Assembly: GCA_025464995.1 (NCBI GenBank)
Contig: JAODMO010000035.1
Coordinates: forward strand, 1-53,053
Direction of reading: 5' to 3'
Source: Microbacteriaceae bacterium
Lineage (GTDB): Bacteria; Actinomycetota; Actinomycetes; Actinomycetales; Microbacteriaceae
DNA: 53,053 nucleotides
Positions 34,020 through 42,532 of the stretch are shown here, one piece after another. The notes under the pieces were generated by a model, which was not told the origin of the DNA, ran no database searches, and was given only the letters and a program-made list of their open reading frames with translations. Positions within the stretch are counted from its first letter, which is position 1. Every line of letters begins with the position of its first letter. The position numbers and the translations under genes were made by a program.

Positions 34020-35873
34020 ATGTCTCCGCGCGCACTCACGGCCCTCGAGCCTGCCTCCACCGATCCGGCGTTCATTCGCAACTTCTGCATCATCGCCCAC
34101 ATCGACCACGGAAAGTCGACGCTCGCCGATCGGATGCTCCAGATCACGGGCGTCGTGAGCGACCGCGACATGCGTGCGCAGTACCTCGACCGCATGGACA
34201 TCGAACGCGAGCGCGGCATCACCATCAAGAGCCAGGCCGTGCGCATGCCGTGGCAGCTCGACGGCCAGACCTACGCGCTCAACATGATCGACACCCCCGG
34301 TCACGTCGACTTCACGTACGAGGTGTCGCGCAGCCTCGCCGCGTGCGAGGGAGCCATCCTGCTCGTCGATGCCGCGCAGGGCATCGAGGCGCAGACGCTC
34401 GCCAACCTGTACCTGGCGCTCGAGAACGACCTCACCATCATCCCGGTCCTCAACAAGATCGACCTGCCTGCCGCCGACCCCGAGAAGTACATCAAGGAGA
34501 TCGTCGGCCTCATCGGCTGCAAGCCGGAGGACATCCTGCTCGTCTCGGGCAAGACCGGTGTGGGCGTGCCCGAACTGCTCGACCAGGCCACGCGCCTCAT
34601 TCCCGCCCCGACGGGCGACGCCGACGCTCCCGCGCGCGCCATGATCTTCGACTCCGTCTACGACGCCTACCGCGGCGTCATCACCTACGTGCGCATGATC
34701 GACGGCAAGATCTCTCCACGCGAGAAGATCATGATGATGAGCACGAAGAGCGCCCACGAGGTGCTCGAGATCGGCGTCAGCTCGCCCGAGCCGTCGCCGA
34801 CGAAGGGCCTCGGGGTCGGCGAGGTCGGATACCTCATCACGGGCGTGAAAGACGTGCGCCTGTCCAAGGTGGGCGACACCGTCACGTCGTTCGCGAAGCC
34901 CGCGACCGTCGCGCTCAAGGGCTACTCCGAGCCGATGCCCATGGTCTTCTCCGGCCTCTACCCGATCGACGGCTCTGACTACCCCGTGCTGCGCGAGGCG
35001 CTCGACAAGCTCAAGCTGTCGGATGCCGCGCTCGTCTACGAGCCCGAGACGTCGGTCGCCCTCGGCTTCGGCTTCCGCTGCGGGTTCCTCGGGCTCCTGC
35101 ACCTGGAGATCATCACCGAACGGCTCGAGCGCGAATTCGGCATCGACCTCATCGCGACCGCGCCATCCGTCATCTACGAGGTCACGACCGACGACAAGAA
35201 GACCGTCACCGTGACCAACCCGAGCGAGTTCCCGGGCGGCAAGATCGCCTCCGTCTCCGAGCCCGTCGTGAAGGCCTCGATCCTGCTCCCGAAGGACTAC
35301 GTCGGAACCGTGATGGAGCTCTGCCAGGGCCGCCGCGGCACGATGCAGGGCATGGAGTACGTGGGCGAAGACCGCGTCGAGCTGCACTACACGATGCCGC
35401 TCGGCGAGATCGTGTTCGACTTCTTCGACCAGCTCAAGAGCAAGACGGCCGGCTACGCGTCGCTCGACTACGAGCCCATCGGCGACCAGGAGGCCGACCT
35501 CGTGAAGGTCGACATCCTGCTCCAGGGCGAGGCGGTCGACGCGTTCAGCGCGATCGTTCACCGCGACAAGGCCTACGCCTACGGTGTGCTCATGACGGAG
35601 CGCCTCAAGAAGCTCATTCCGCGCCAGCAGTTCGAGGTGCCGATCCAGGCCGCCATCGGCGCCCGCATCATCGCCCGCGAGTCGATCAGCGCCATGCGCA
35701 AGGACGTGCTGGCCAAGTGCTACGGCGGTGACATCACCCGCAAGCGCAAGCTCCTCGAGAAGCAGAAGGAGGGCAAGAAGCGCATGAAGATGGTGGGTCG
35801 CGTCGAGGTGCCGCAGGAGGCCTTCGTCGCCGCGCTCACCGGTGACACCGAAGCGAAGAAGAAGGACAAGTAG
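34020..35873 (+). CDS. lepA: Elongation factor 4 (LepA)
   Basis: Translational GTPase EF4, about 617 aa, which acts on stalled ribosomes. The G1 motif is in [19 protein letters not shown] is switch I, G3 is DTPGHVDF, and G4 is NKID. The C-terminal domain ([16 protein letters not shown]) is characteristic. I choose the ATG at 34020 because GGGAGA lies 9 nt upstream; an ATG at 34011 is in frame and adds three residues. The gap upstream (33828-34010) holds the divergent promoters of lepA and the surface protein. Confidence 0.95.
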   Translation: MSPRALTALEPASTDPAFIRNFCIIAHIDHGKSTLADRMLQITGVVSDRDMRAQYLDRMDIERERGITIKSQAVRMPWQLDGQTYALNMIDTPGHVDFTYEVSRSLAACEGAILLVDAAQGIEAQTLANLYLALENDLTIIPVLNKIDLPAADPEKYIKEIVGLIGCKPEDILLVSGKTGVGVPELLDQATRLIPAPTGDADAPARAMIFDSVYDAYRGVITYVRMIDGKISPREKIMMMSTKSAHEVLEIGVSSPEPSPTKGLGVGEVGYLITGVKDVRLSKVGDTVTSFAKPATVALKGYSEPMPMVFSGLYPIDGSDYPVLREALDKLKLSDAALVYEPETSVALGFGFRCGFLGLLHLEIITERLEREFGIDLIATAPSVIYEVTTDDKKTVTVTNPSEFPGGKIASVSEPVVKASILLPKDYVGTVMELCQGRRGTMQGMEYVGEDRVELHYTMPLGEIVFDFFDQLKSKTAGYASLDYEPIGDQEADLVKVDILLQGEAVDAFSAIVHRDKAYAYGVLMTERLKKLIPRQQFEVPIQAAIGARIIARESISAMRKDVLAKCYGGDITRKRKLLEKQKEGKKRMKMVGRVEVPQEAFVAALTGDTEAKKKDK

Positions 35874-35948
35874 CCCGAGCTGGGCGGCTGGGTGAATCGT
35901 GCACTGTGGCAACTACCGGCTCGCCGACGCCCGGCACGGTGAGATCTC

Positions 35949-36605
35949 GTGATTGACGCCGACCTCTGGTCGCGCCCCGTGAGCTACGGCGCGGTCGGTG
36001 CCACTCAGGCTCCCGACTTGCTGCAGTACCCGCCCGCCGGATACCGCCCGCTCGAGCGCCGCACGCGCATCGGTCACGGCGACGCCCGGTTCGCGTGGGC
36101 GTCGACGGCGGTGCTCAGCTGGGTCGTGCAGAAGAACAGCGGATTCCGCGTCGAGACGGGCCACACGCCCGACTACGTGAGCGAGCTCACCTACACCCCC
36201 GTCACGTTCGACGAGTCGGGCGAGCCGATCAAGCCGTCGCACACCTCGGCGACGGGGGAGACGATCTACGCCCCGGATGGCACGCCGCTCATCGCCCCCG
36301 GAGACACGGTGCTGCTCGGCATCCCCTTCTGGCCCTTCCGGGTGAAGGCTCCCGCGCGCGTCGTGTACGTCGTCGACGAGCCGACGAGGCGGGGATTCGC
36401 CTACGGAACCCTCCCGGGCCACCCCGAAGACGGCGAAGAGGCGTTCATCGTCGAGCAGACCGCCGACGGGGCCGTGTGGCTCGTGTTGCGTGCGTTCTCG
36501 CGGCCCGCGACCTGGTACTGGTGGATGGTTGCACCGGTGCTCCGCATGACGCAGGCGTTCTATACCCGGCGCTACGGGCGGGCACTCGCCGGGGGCATGG
36601 AGTAG
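35949..36605 (+). CDS. DUF1990 family protein
   Basis: 218-aa protein of the DUF1990 family, with unknown biochemical function. Recognisable parts are SYGAVGATQ at the start, GYRPLERRTRIGHG, and FWPFRVKAPARVVYVVDEPTRRGFAYGTLPGHPEDGEEAFIVE. The C-terminus has a hydrophobic stretch near WYWWMVAPVLR. It starts with GTG. It lies between lepA and the nitroreductase relic. Confidence 0.85.
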   Translation: MIDADLWSRPVSYGAVGATQAPDLLQYPPAGYRPLERRTRIGHGDARFAWASTAVLSWVVQKNSGFRVETGHTPDYVSELTYTPVTFDESGEPIKPSHTSATGETIYAPDGTPLIAPGDTVLLGIPFWPFRVKAPARVVYVVDEPTRRGFAYGTLPGHPEDGEEAFIVEQTADGAVWLVLRAFSRPATWYWWMVAPVLRMTQAFYTRRYGRALAGGME

Positions 36606-36627
36606 CCGCGCTCCCGCGCGCCACCTC

Positions 36628-36859
36628 GTGCGGCCAGCCGTCACCCCGCTCGACCGGCTGGTGTGCCGGGTGACCGGTAGCCGCTGGAAGCTGAGCACGG
36701 CGATGGTGCCGGGCAGCAACCTCGGCCTCGACAAGCGCGCCGGAGGAGGCAGAGCAGACGTGGCCGCTTCTCGAGCGCCGGTGGCCGCACTACCGCGACT
36801 GCGAGAAGGCCGCGAGGCGCGACATCCAGATATTCCACCTCCTGCCGAGGGGCGACTGA
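36628..36859 (+). pseudogene. Decayed nitroreductase/deazaflavin-dependent oxidoreductase-like gene
   Basis: Two pieces in different frames resemble the two ends of a DDN-type (F420/deazaflavin) protein. The first, from GTG 36628, reads PLDRLVCRVTGSRWKLS and then VPGSNLGLDK. The second, from 36746 to the stop at 36859, reads TWPLLERRWPHYRDCEKA and RRDIQIFHLLPRGD. The central part, about 50-60 residues in this family, is missing, so this is an internal deletion with a frameshift. The family assignment is from memory of the conserved ends. Confidence 0.6.
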
Positions 36860-36889
36860 CGCGCGCCGACGCCAGGCCTCGCCGGGTGG

Positions 36890-36895
36890 GAGAAT
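36890..36895 (+). promoter_or_regulatory. -10 box of hemW (GAGAAT type)
   Basis: GAGAAT, then GAGTCA, then ATG at 36902. Spacing is the same as in the TANNNT promoters. Confidence 0.4.
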
Positions 36896-36901
36896 GAGTC
36901 A

Positions 36902-38128
36902 ATGCCCAGCGCCCTTCCCCTCGCCGACTCGGCACCCGCCGACGGACTGCTTCCCGCGACGGTGACGGATGCGGCATCCGCCCGCAATCTGGGCATCTAC
37001 GTGCACGTGCCGTTCTGCCGGGTGCGATGCGGGTACTGCGACTTCAACACCTACACCGCGGAGGAACTGCGCGGCGCGAAGCGCAGCGACTACGCCGGCC
37101 AGGCCATCGAGGAGGTCGCCCTCGCGAGCCACGTGCTCGAGGCCTCCGGACTGCCCGAGCGGGAGGTGTCCACCGTGTTCTTCGGCGGCGGAACGCCCAC
37201 GATGCTGCCCGTCACCGATCTCGCGGCCATGCTCGCCGCCATTGTCGTGGCGTGGGGCCTCGCGCCGGGGGCCGAGGTCACCACCGAGGCGAATCCCGAC
37301 TCGGTCGACCGCGACTACCTCTTCGCGCTCAAGAACGCCGGGTTCACCCGCGTCTCGTTCGGCATGCAGTCGGCGGTGCCGCACGTGCTCGCGACGCTCG
37401 AACGGACGCACGACCCTGCGCGGATCCCCCTCGTCGTTCGATGGGCTCGCGATGCCGGGCTCCAGGTGAGCCTCGACCTCATCTATGGCACACCGGGGGA
37501 GACCCTGGACGACTGGAACGCCTCACTCGACGCCGCGCTCGCCCAAGACCCCGACCACCTCTCCGCATACGCGCTCATCGTCGAAGACGGCACAAAGCTC
37601 GCTCGCCAGATACGCCGTGGCGAGGTGGCGATGCCGAGCGACGACCTGCAGGCCGACATGTACGAGGTGCTCGACGCAAAGCTCGCCGCAGCAGGCTTCT
37701 CCTGGTACGAGGTCAGCAACTGGGCACGCGACACCGACCACGAGTCACGTCACAATCTCGCCTACTGGCAGGGCCACGACTGGTGGGGCATCGGGCCGGG
37801 CGCGCACAGCCACGTCGGCGGTGTGCGCTGGTGGAATGTGAAGCATCCCGCCGCCTACGCCGACCGGATCCTCGCCGGGGTCTCGCCCGCGGCCGGCCGC
37901 GAGACGCTCGACGCCGAGACGCGACGGGTCGAGCGCGTGCTCCTGCTCACCCGCATCCGCTCCGGACTCAGCATCCGTGAGCTCGAGCCGGGGGGCCGCG
38001 TCGCCGTCGCCGGCCTCATCGCCGACGAGCTCGTCAACGCGGCAGCCGCCCTGCGCGGATCGATCGAGCTGACCCTGCGAGGGCGGCTGTTGGCTGACGC
38101 CGTGGTGCGACGGCTCCTTGCGGAGTGA
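36902..38128 (+). CDS. hemW: HemW-like radical SAM protein (coproporphyrinogen III oxidase family)
   Basis: Radical SAM protein of the HemN/HemW family, 408 aa. The cluster motif CRVRCGYC (CxxxCxxC) has cysteines at 39, 43 and 46, after GIYVHVPF. Further motifs are FFGGGTPTMLP and FGMQSAVPHVLATLERTHDP. HemW acts as a heme chaperone rather than a true oxygen-independent coproporphyrinogen oxidase; position next to lepA and hrcA-dnaJ is typical for it. The C-terminal HemN domain includes YWQGHDWWGIGPGAHSHVGG. Confidence 0.92.
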   Translation: MPSALPLADSAPADGLLPATVTDAASARNLGIYVHVPFCRVRCGYCDFNTYTAEELRGAKRSDYAGQAIEEVALASHVLEASGLPEREVSTVFFGGGTPTMLPVTDLAAMLAAIVVAWGLAPGAEVTTEANPDSVDRDYLFALKNAGFTRVSFGMQSAVPHVLATLERTHDPARIPLVVRWARDAGLQVSLDLIYGTPGETLDDWNASLDAALAQDPDHLSAYALIVEDGTKLARQIRRGEVAMPSDDLQADMYEVLDAKLAAAGFSWYEVSNWARDTDHESRHNLAYWQGHDWWGIGPGAHSHVGGVRWWNVKHPAAYADRILAGVSPAAGRETLDAETRRVERVLLLTRIRSGLSIRELEPGGRVAVAGLIADELVNAAAALRGSIELTLRGRLLADAVVRRLLAE

Positions 38129-38184
38129 GGCGCGGAGCGCGGCCGAGTTGACCGCGCCCGAGTCGACCGCGCCCTGGGTGCTGC

Positions 38185-38559
38185 CTACTTGATGAACTCG
38201 ATGGTGAGCGGGTACTTGTAGTTCTCGCCCTTGTTCGCTGCGATCGCGGCGATGATGCTGAAGATGAGCACGACGATGCCGACGGCGGCCAGCACCAAGA
38301 AGCCGATGAGGATGAACGTCAGCACGTATCCGACCACGTAGGCGATCAGCATCGTGAGCTGGAAGTTCAGTGCCGTGAGGGTGTGCGAACGCACGAAGGG
38401 TCCGCGGTCCTTGAGCACGAGGTATCCGACGAGCGCCGGAATGAATCCGAAGAAGATTCCGCCGATGTGGATGAGCGTCGACCACAGTCGTTCGTCGCTC
38501 GCGCTGAGCGGCTGGGGCGTCGAGCGGTACGGGTCTGTGGGAGGGGTCGCGTCTGTCAT
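38185..38559 (-). CDS. DUF4870 domain membrane protein, copy 1
   Basis: 124-aa small membrane protein from the ATG at 38559. After a short polar N-terminus it has SDERLWSTLIHIGGIFFGFIPALVGYLVLKDRGPFV and two further helices, the DUF4870 layout, and ends with YKYPLTIEFIK. Its function is unknown. A TTTAAT box lies 5 nt before the ATG. The related gene upstream on the same strand (38636-39031) is a tandem paralogue. Confidence 0.85.
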   Translation of the reverse strand: MTDATPPTDPYRSTPQPLSASDERLWSTLIHIGGIFFGFIPALVGYLVLKDRGPFVRSHTLTALNFQLTMLIAYVVGYVLTFILIGFLVLAAVGIVVLIFSIIAAIAANKGENYKYPLTIEFIK

Positions 38560-38635
38560 GCGCCCATTAAAGCAGTTGACGCTCATTAACACAGGTGAGC
38601 AGAGCAATCGTCTCGTTATCGGGGCTCGATGTGGG

Positions 38636-39031
38636 TCACCGGACGAGGCGGATGGAGAACGGGTAGCGGTAGGTGCCGCCCGAGCTGACGCGCAGCCCGC
38701 CCATGACGGAGAACAGCGCGTTCGCGATGTAGAGGAGGAAGGGGAGCGCGGTGAGCACGGGGGCGGCGTTGCCGAACGACAGGACGGCGAGCACGAGGGA
38801 CAGGAGACCGGCGAGCACCAGCAGAACGAGGTACCCCATGATGAACGTGATCTGCCAGTTGAGCGCCTCCTTGGCCTCCCGCCGCACGAGCGACGACCGG
38901 TCTTTGAGCACCAGGAAGATGACGAGCGGAGGAGCGATGCCGAGCAGTCCGCCGAAGTGGGAGAAGCAAGCCCAGAGTCTCTCGTCGCCGGCCGAGCGCA
39001 CTCGATCGCGGCTCACGGGCTCATCAGTCAT
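38636..39031 (-). CDS. DUF4870 domain membrane protein, copy 2
   Basis: 131-aa paralogue of the next gene in the direction of transcription. Shared parts are DERLW.CF.H.GGL, FLVLKDRSSLVR, LNWQITFIMGYL and the ending YRYPFSIRLVR. The ATG at 39031 is chosen because it gives the family N-terminus; the longer frame runs toward hrcA. No cognate promoter box is clear. The two copies may form a hetero-oligomer, but this is inference. Confidence 0.83.
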   Translation of the reverse strand: MTDEPVSRDRVRSAGDERLWACFSHFGGLLGIAPPLVIFLVLKDRSSLVRREAKEALNWQITFIMGYLVLLVLAGLLSLVLAVLSFGNAAPVLTALPFLLYIANALFSVMGGLRVSSGGTYRYPFSIRLVR

Positions 39032-39157
39032 GACGGTAGAAGGGTGCCTCTCGGGTAGCGGCGCACGGCCACCCCCGTTCGGAGGACAACGCAGGCACTT
39101 CCACAAGCTAGCGCGTGACACCAGCGCATGCAATCCCAGCACGCCGGTGTGTCGCGG

Positions 39158-39163
39158 TACAAT
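39158..39163 (+). promoter_or_regulatory. -10 box of hrcA
   Basis: TACAAT directly abutting the CIRCE operator, so a transcript would start inside CIRCE and HrcA binding should block it. Confidence 0.55.
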
Positions 39164-39189
39164 TGGCAGTCAATCGAATCGAGTGCCAA
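39163..39189. promoter_or_regulatory. CIRCE operator (HrcA binding site)
   Basis: TTGGCAGTC-N9-GAGTGCCAA, against the consensus TTAGCACTC-N9-GAGTGCTAA. The arms pair at 8 of 9 positions; the mismatch is in the left arm (G where C is expected). It lies 22 bp before the hrcA start and predicts HrcA autoregulation together with dnaJ. Confidence 0.85.
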
Positions 39190-39210
39190 CGGTCGCAGGG
39201 AGGTGTCGGG

Positions 39211-40233
39211 ATGGTGTCGGATCGCAGTCTCGAGGTGCTCCGCGTGATCGTCCAGGACTACGTCGCGTCGCGCGAACCGGTCGGCTCGAAATCGATCGTG
39301 GACCGTCACTCGTTCGGCGTCTCGGCAGCCACCATCCGCAACGACATGGCCCTCCTCGAGGAGGAGGAGCTCATCGTCGCCCCGCACACCTCGTCGGGAC
39401 GGGTTCCCACAGACAAGGGCTATCGCGTCTTCGTCGACCAGCTCGCCGATCTCCGTCCGCTGAGCTCGGCCCAGCGCCACGCGATCGAGACCTTTCTCGA
39501 CCGGTCGATCGACCTCGACGACGTGCTCGCACGCACCGTGCGCCTGCTGTCGCAGCTCACCCACCAGGTGGCCCTCGTGCAGTACCCCACGCTCGTCCGC
39601 TCGCACGTGCGCCACATCGAGATCGTGCCGCTCGCGCCCCGGCGCGTGATGACGGTGTTCATCACCGACACCGGCCGCGTCGAGCAGCGCATCGTCGACC
39701 TCGCCGACGACATCGACGAGGTGTTCCTCGCCGAACTGCGCGGCAAGCTCAATTCCGCACTCGGCGGACTCAGCCTCACGGACGCCGCGACCACACTTGC
39801 CTCTATCGGCACCCGGTTTCCCGCCGAACGCCAGGGGCTCGTCGCGCAGGTCGTTGCCAGCCTCATCGAGCAGACTACGGAGAACCGCCAGGAGCGACTC
39901 CTCATGGCTGGGGCAGCCAACCTCGTGCGTACCGAGGAGGACTTCAACGGGAGTATCTTCCCCGTCCTCGAGGCCATCGAGGAGCAGGTGACCCTGCTCA
40001 AGCTCTTCGGTGAGGTAGACGGCGACCGGCACGGCGTGGCCGTCACGATCGGCCGGGAGAACGCGGAGTTCGGCCTGGGCGAGACCTCCGTCCTCTCGAG
40101 CGGCTACCGATCGTCGGGCGGCGGCATCGCACGACTCGGGGTGCTCGGCCCGACGCGCATGGACTACTCCAACAACATGGCGGCGGTGCGAGCCGTCGCC
40201 CGCTACCTGACCAGACTTCTCGGCGACAACTGA
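39211..40233 (+). CDS. hrcA: Heat-inducible transcription repressor HrcA
   Basis: 340-aa winged-helix repressor of heat-shock genes. The N-terminal DNA-binding part reads DYVASREPVGSKSIVDRHSF and GVSAATIRNDMALLEEEELI, followed by HTSSGRVPTDKGYRVFVD, a strong family signature. The C-terminus has GVLGPTRMDYSNNMAAVRAVARYL. The ATG at 39211 follows an AGGGAGGT ribosome binding site. The CIRCE site upstream is its own operator. dnaJ follows after 37 bp. Confidence 0.95.
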   Translation: MVSDRSLEVLRVIVQDYVASREPVGSKSIVDRHSFGVSAATIRNDMALLEEEELIVAPHTSSGRVPTDKGYRVFVDQLADLRPLSSAQRHAIETFLDRSIDLDDVLARTVRLLSQLTHQVALVQYPTLVRSHVRHIEIVPLAPRRVMTVFITDTGRVEQRIVDLADDIDEVFLAELRGKLNSALGGLSLTDAATTLASIGTRFPAERQGLVAQVVASLIEQTTENRQERLLMAGAANLVRTEEDFNGSIFPVLEAIEEQVTLLKLFGEVDGDRHGVAVTIGRENAEFGLGETSVLSSGYRSSGGGIARLGVLGPTRMDYSNNMAAVRAVARYLTRLLGDN

Positions 40234-40270
40234 CGCCGTTCGACCCATCGAAAAGGATTGACAACACACT

Positions 40271-41389
40271 GTGGCTGACCACTACGAAGTACTCGGCGTC
40301 GACAAGTCGGCGTCGCCGGAAGAGATAAAGAAGGCGTACCGCAAGCTCGCGCGCGAGTTCCACCCCGACGTGAACCCTGAGCCGAGCGCATCCGACCGGT
40401 TCAAGTCGGTGACACACGCGTACGACGTGCTCAGCGACCCGAGGCAGCGCCAGGAATACGACCAGGGCGGCAGCGCCGGCTTCGGCGGCGCACAGGGCTT
40501 CGGCGGCTTCGGCGACATCTTCGAGACGTTCTTCGGCGGCAACGCGCCGGGCGGGGGAGGCAGCGGAGCGGCTCCGCGTTCGCGCAAGGAACGCGGCGGC
40601 GACGCGCTGCTGCGCGTCGAGGTCGACCTCGACGAGGTCATCTTCGGCACGAAGCGCGACCTCGAGGTCAACACCGCCGTGCTGTGCGACACGTGCCAGG
40701 GCTCGTGCTGCGCGCCCGGCACGCGAGCGGTCGTGTGCGACATCTGCCACGGCTCCGGCCAGATTCAGCGCGCGGTGCGCAGCCTCCTCGGCAATATCAT
40801 GACGTCGAGCCCCTGCGGCACCTGCCGCGGCTACGGCACCGTCATCCCGAGCCCGTGCCCGACGTGTGCCGGCCAGGGCCGCGTCCGCGCGACGCGCAAG
40901 ATGACCGTCGACATCCCCGCGGGCGTCGATACCGGCCTGCGCCTGCAGCTCCCCTCCCAGGGCGAGGTCGGTCCGGCGGGCGGCGCCAACGGCGACCTCT
41001 ACCTCGAGATCAAGGTGCGCCACCACGAGGTGTATAGCCGCAACGGCGACGACCTCATGGCGACGCTCGAGGTCAGCATGGTCGACGCCGTGCTCGGCTC
41101 CCGCGTGCGGCTGCCCGGCCTCGACGGCGAACTCGACATCGAGCTGAAGCCCGGAACCCAGAGCGCAGACATCATCACGATCAAAGACCGCGGCGTCACT
41201 CGCCTGCGCGGCGGCGGCCGTGGCGACCTCAAGATCGGCGTGCAGGTGGTGACCCCCACGAAGCTCAACGGCCGCGAGCAGGACGTCATCCGCCAGTTCG
41301 CCGGGATGCACAAGTCGAAGGCACCGCACCTTGCCGAGTTCCAGCAGGGCCTCTTCGCGAAGCTGCGCGACCGCTTCCTGCACGCCTGA
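40271..41389 (+). CDS. dnaJ: Chaperone protein DnaJ
   Basis: Hsp40 co-chaperone of DnaK, 372 aa. The J domain (1-70) has the HPD motif in FHPDVNPE, followed by a short Gly/Phe-rich region and four zinc-finger repeats. The repeats read CDTCQGSC, CDICHGSG, CGTCRGYG and CPTCAGQG; the first has Cys where the CxxCxGxG consensus has Gly. It starts with GTG after an AAAGGA ribosome binding site. As the hrcA partner it is controlled by CIRCE; dnaK and grpE are not in the window. Confidence 0.95.
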   Translation: MADHYEVLGVDKSASPEEIKKAYRKLAREFHPDVNPEPSASDRFKSVTHAYDVLSDPRQRQEYDQGGSAGFGGAQGFGGFGDIFETFFGGNAPGGGGSGAAPRSRKERGGDALLRVEVDLDEVIFGTKRDLEVNTAVLCDTCQGSCCAPGTRAVVCDICHGSGQIQRAVRSLLGNIMTSSPCGTCRGYGTVIPSPCPTCAGQGRVRATRKMTVDIPAGVDTGLRLQLPSQGEVGPAGGANGDLYLEIKVRHHEVYSRNGDDLMATLEVSMVDAVLGSRVRLPGLDGELDIELKPGTQSADIITIKDRGVTRLRGGGRGDLKIGVQVVTPTKLNGREQDVIRQFAGMHKSKAPHLAEFQQGLFAKLRDRFLHA

Positions 41390-41411
41390 TCGCGAGCGGA
41401 CACCCTCACCC

Positions 41412-42140
41412 ATGGCGCACTTCTATCTCAACGAACTCGTCGACTCGGCCGAGGTCGGTTCTCGCGTGACGATCGACGGGCCCGAGGCCCGGCACGCCGT
41501 CACGGTGAGCCGCCTCGCCGTCGGGCAGCGGGTGTCGATCGGCAACGGCCGGGGGCTCATCGCCACGGGAGCGGTGGTCACAGCCGAGCACACCGAGCTC
41601 ACGATCGAGGTCGACGCGGTGACCGAAGTGCCGCGCTCCGAACCCGCGATCTTCCTGGCCCAGGCGCTCGCGAAGGGCGACCGCGACGAGTTCGCAGTGC
41701 AGGCCGCGACGGAGCTCGGCGTCGACGGAGTCATCCCTTGGACGGCCGCACGCTCGATCTCCCGCTGGGAGGGCGCGAAGGTCACGAAGGGCCACGACCG
41801 CTGGACCGCGATCGTGCGCGAGGCGACCAAGCAGTCGATCCGCGGATGGCTCCCCGACGTGCTCGACCTCGTCTCGACGAACCAGCTCGTGCGCCTCGCG
41901 AGCGAGGTGCGGATGCTCGTGCTCGAACCCACCGCGGAGATCGCCCTCAGCGCGCTCGAGCCGGATCACGCGGACATCGTGCTCGTCGTCGGCCCGGAGG
42001 GCGGGATAGCGCCGCACGAACTCGAGGCGCTCACCGCCGCCGGGGCGACCCTCGTGCGACTCGGCGACACCGTGCTCCGTACCTCGACCGCCGGTCCCGC
42101 CGCAATCGCTGTGCTCAACGCGAAACTCGGCCGCTGGTGA
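41412..42140 (+). CDS. rsmE: 16S rRNA (uracil(1498)-N(3))-methyltransferase
   Basis: SPOUT-class methyltransferase, 242 aa, which methylates U1498 of 16S rRNA. The N-terminal PUA-like domain (ARHAVTVSRLAVGQRVSIGNG) precedes the knotted SPOUT domain with VLVVGPEGGIAPHELEAL and RLGDTVLRTSTAGPAAIAVL. The ATG at 41412 gives the family N-terminus AHFYLNELV; the longer frame runs through the end of dnaJ. It follows dnaJ closely and is likely co-transcribed. Confidence 0.92.
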   Translation: MAHFYLNELVDSAEVGSRVTIDGPEARHAVTVSRLAVGQRVSIGNGRGLIATGAVVTAEHTELTIEVDAVTEVPRSEPAIFLAQALAKGDRDEFAVQAATELGVDGVIPWTAARSISRWEGAKVTKGHDRWTAIVREATKQSIRGWLPDVLDLVSTNQLVRLASEVRMLVLEPTAEIALSALEPDHADIVLVVGPEGGIAPHELEALTAAGATLVRLGDTVLRTSTAGPAAIAVLNAKLGRW

Positions 42141-42151
42141 CGCGCAACGCT

Positions 42152-42157
42152 TAAGCT
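42152..42157 (+). promoter_or_regulatory. -10 box of the HIT gene (leaderless)
   Basis: TAAGCT, then GGGTGT, then ATG at 42164. It starts a second transcription unit HIT-phoH-ybeY-corC-era. Confidence 0.55.
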
Positions 42158-42163
42158 GGGTGT

Positions 42164-42532
42164 ATGTCGAGCACCGAGCCATCCGTCTTCACCCGCATCG
42201 TCGCGCGCGAGATCCCGGCAGAGATCGTGTTCGAGAGTGACACCGTCGTGGCGATCAAAGACATCGCACCGAAAGCGCCGGTACACCTCCTCGTGTTCCC
42301 CAAGACCGAGCAGTATCGCGACGTCACCGAGCTCGCGGCGGGCGACCCGACGCTCCTCGCAGAGCTGGTCGGCGTGGCGCGCGACCTGGCCGCCCAGCAC
42401 ATGGGTGGCGAGTTCCGGCTCGTCTTCAACACCGGCGAGAGCGCCGGCCAAACCGTGTTCCACGTTCACGCTCACGTGCTGGGTTCGCCCGACGCACGGG
42501 GCCATCTATCGGAAGGCAGCCTTGCCCAGTAG
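42164..42532 (+). CDS. HIT family (histidine triad) protein
   Basis: 122-aa HinT-like nucleotide phosphoramidase. It has the triad motif HVHAHVLG near the C-terminus (VFHVHAHVLGSPDARG), and FKDIAPKAPVH-like sequence (IKDIAPKAPVHLLVFPK) at about 30-48. Such proteins hydrolyse adenosine phosphoramidates. The 3' end overlaps phoH by 11 bp. The order rsmE-HIT-phoH-ybeY is conserved in Actinobacteria. Confidence 0.9.
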   Translation: MSSTEPSVFTRIVAREIPAEIVFESDTVVAIKDIAPKAPVHLLVFPKTEQYRDVTELAAGDPTLLAELVGVARDLAAQHMGGEFRLVFNTGESAGQTVFHVHAHVLGSPDARGHLSEGSLAQ

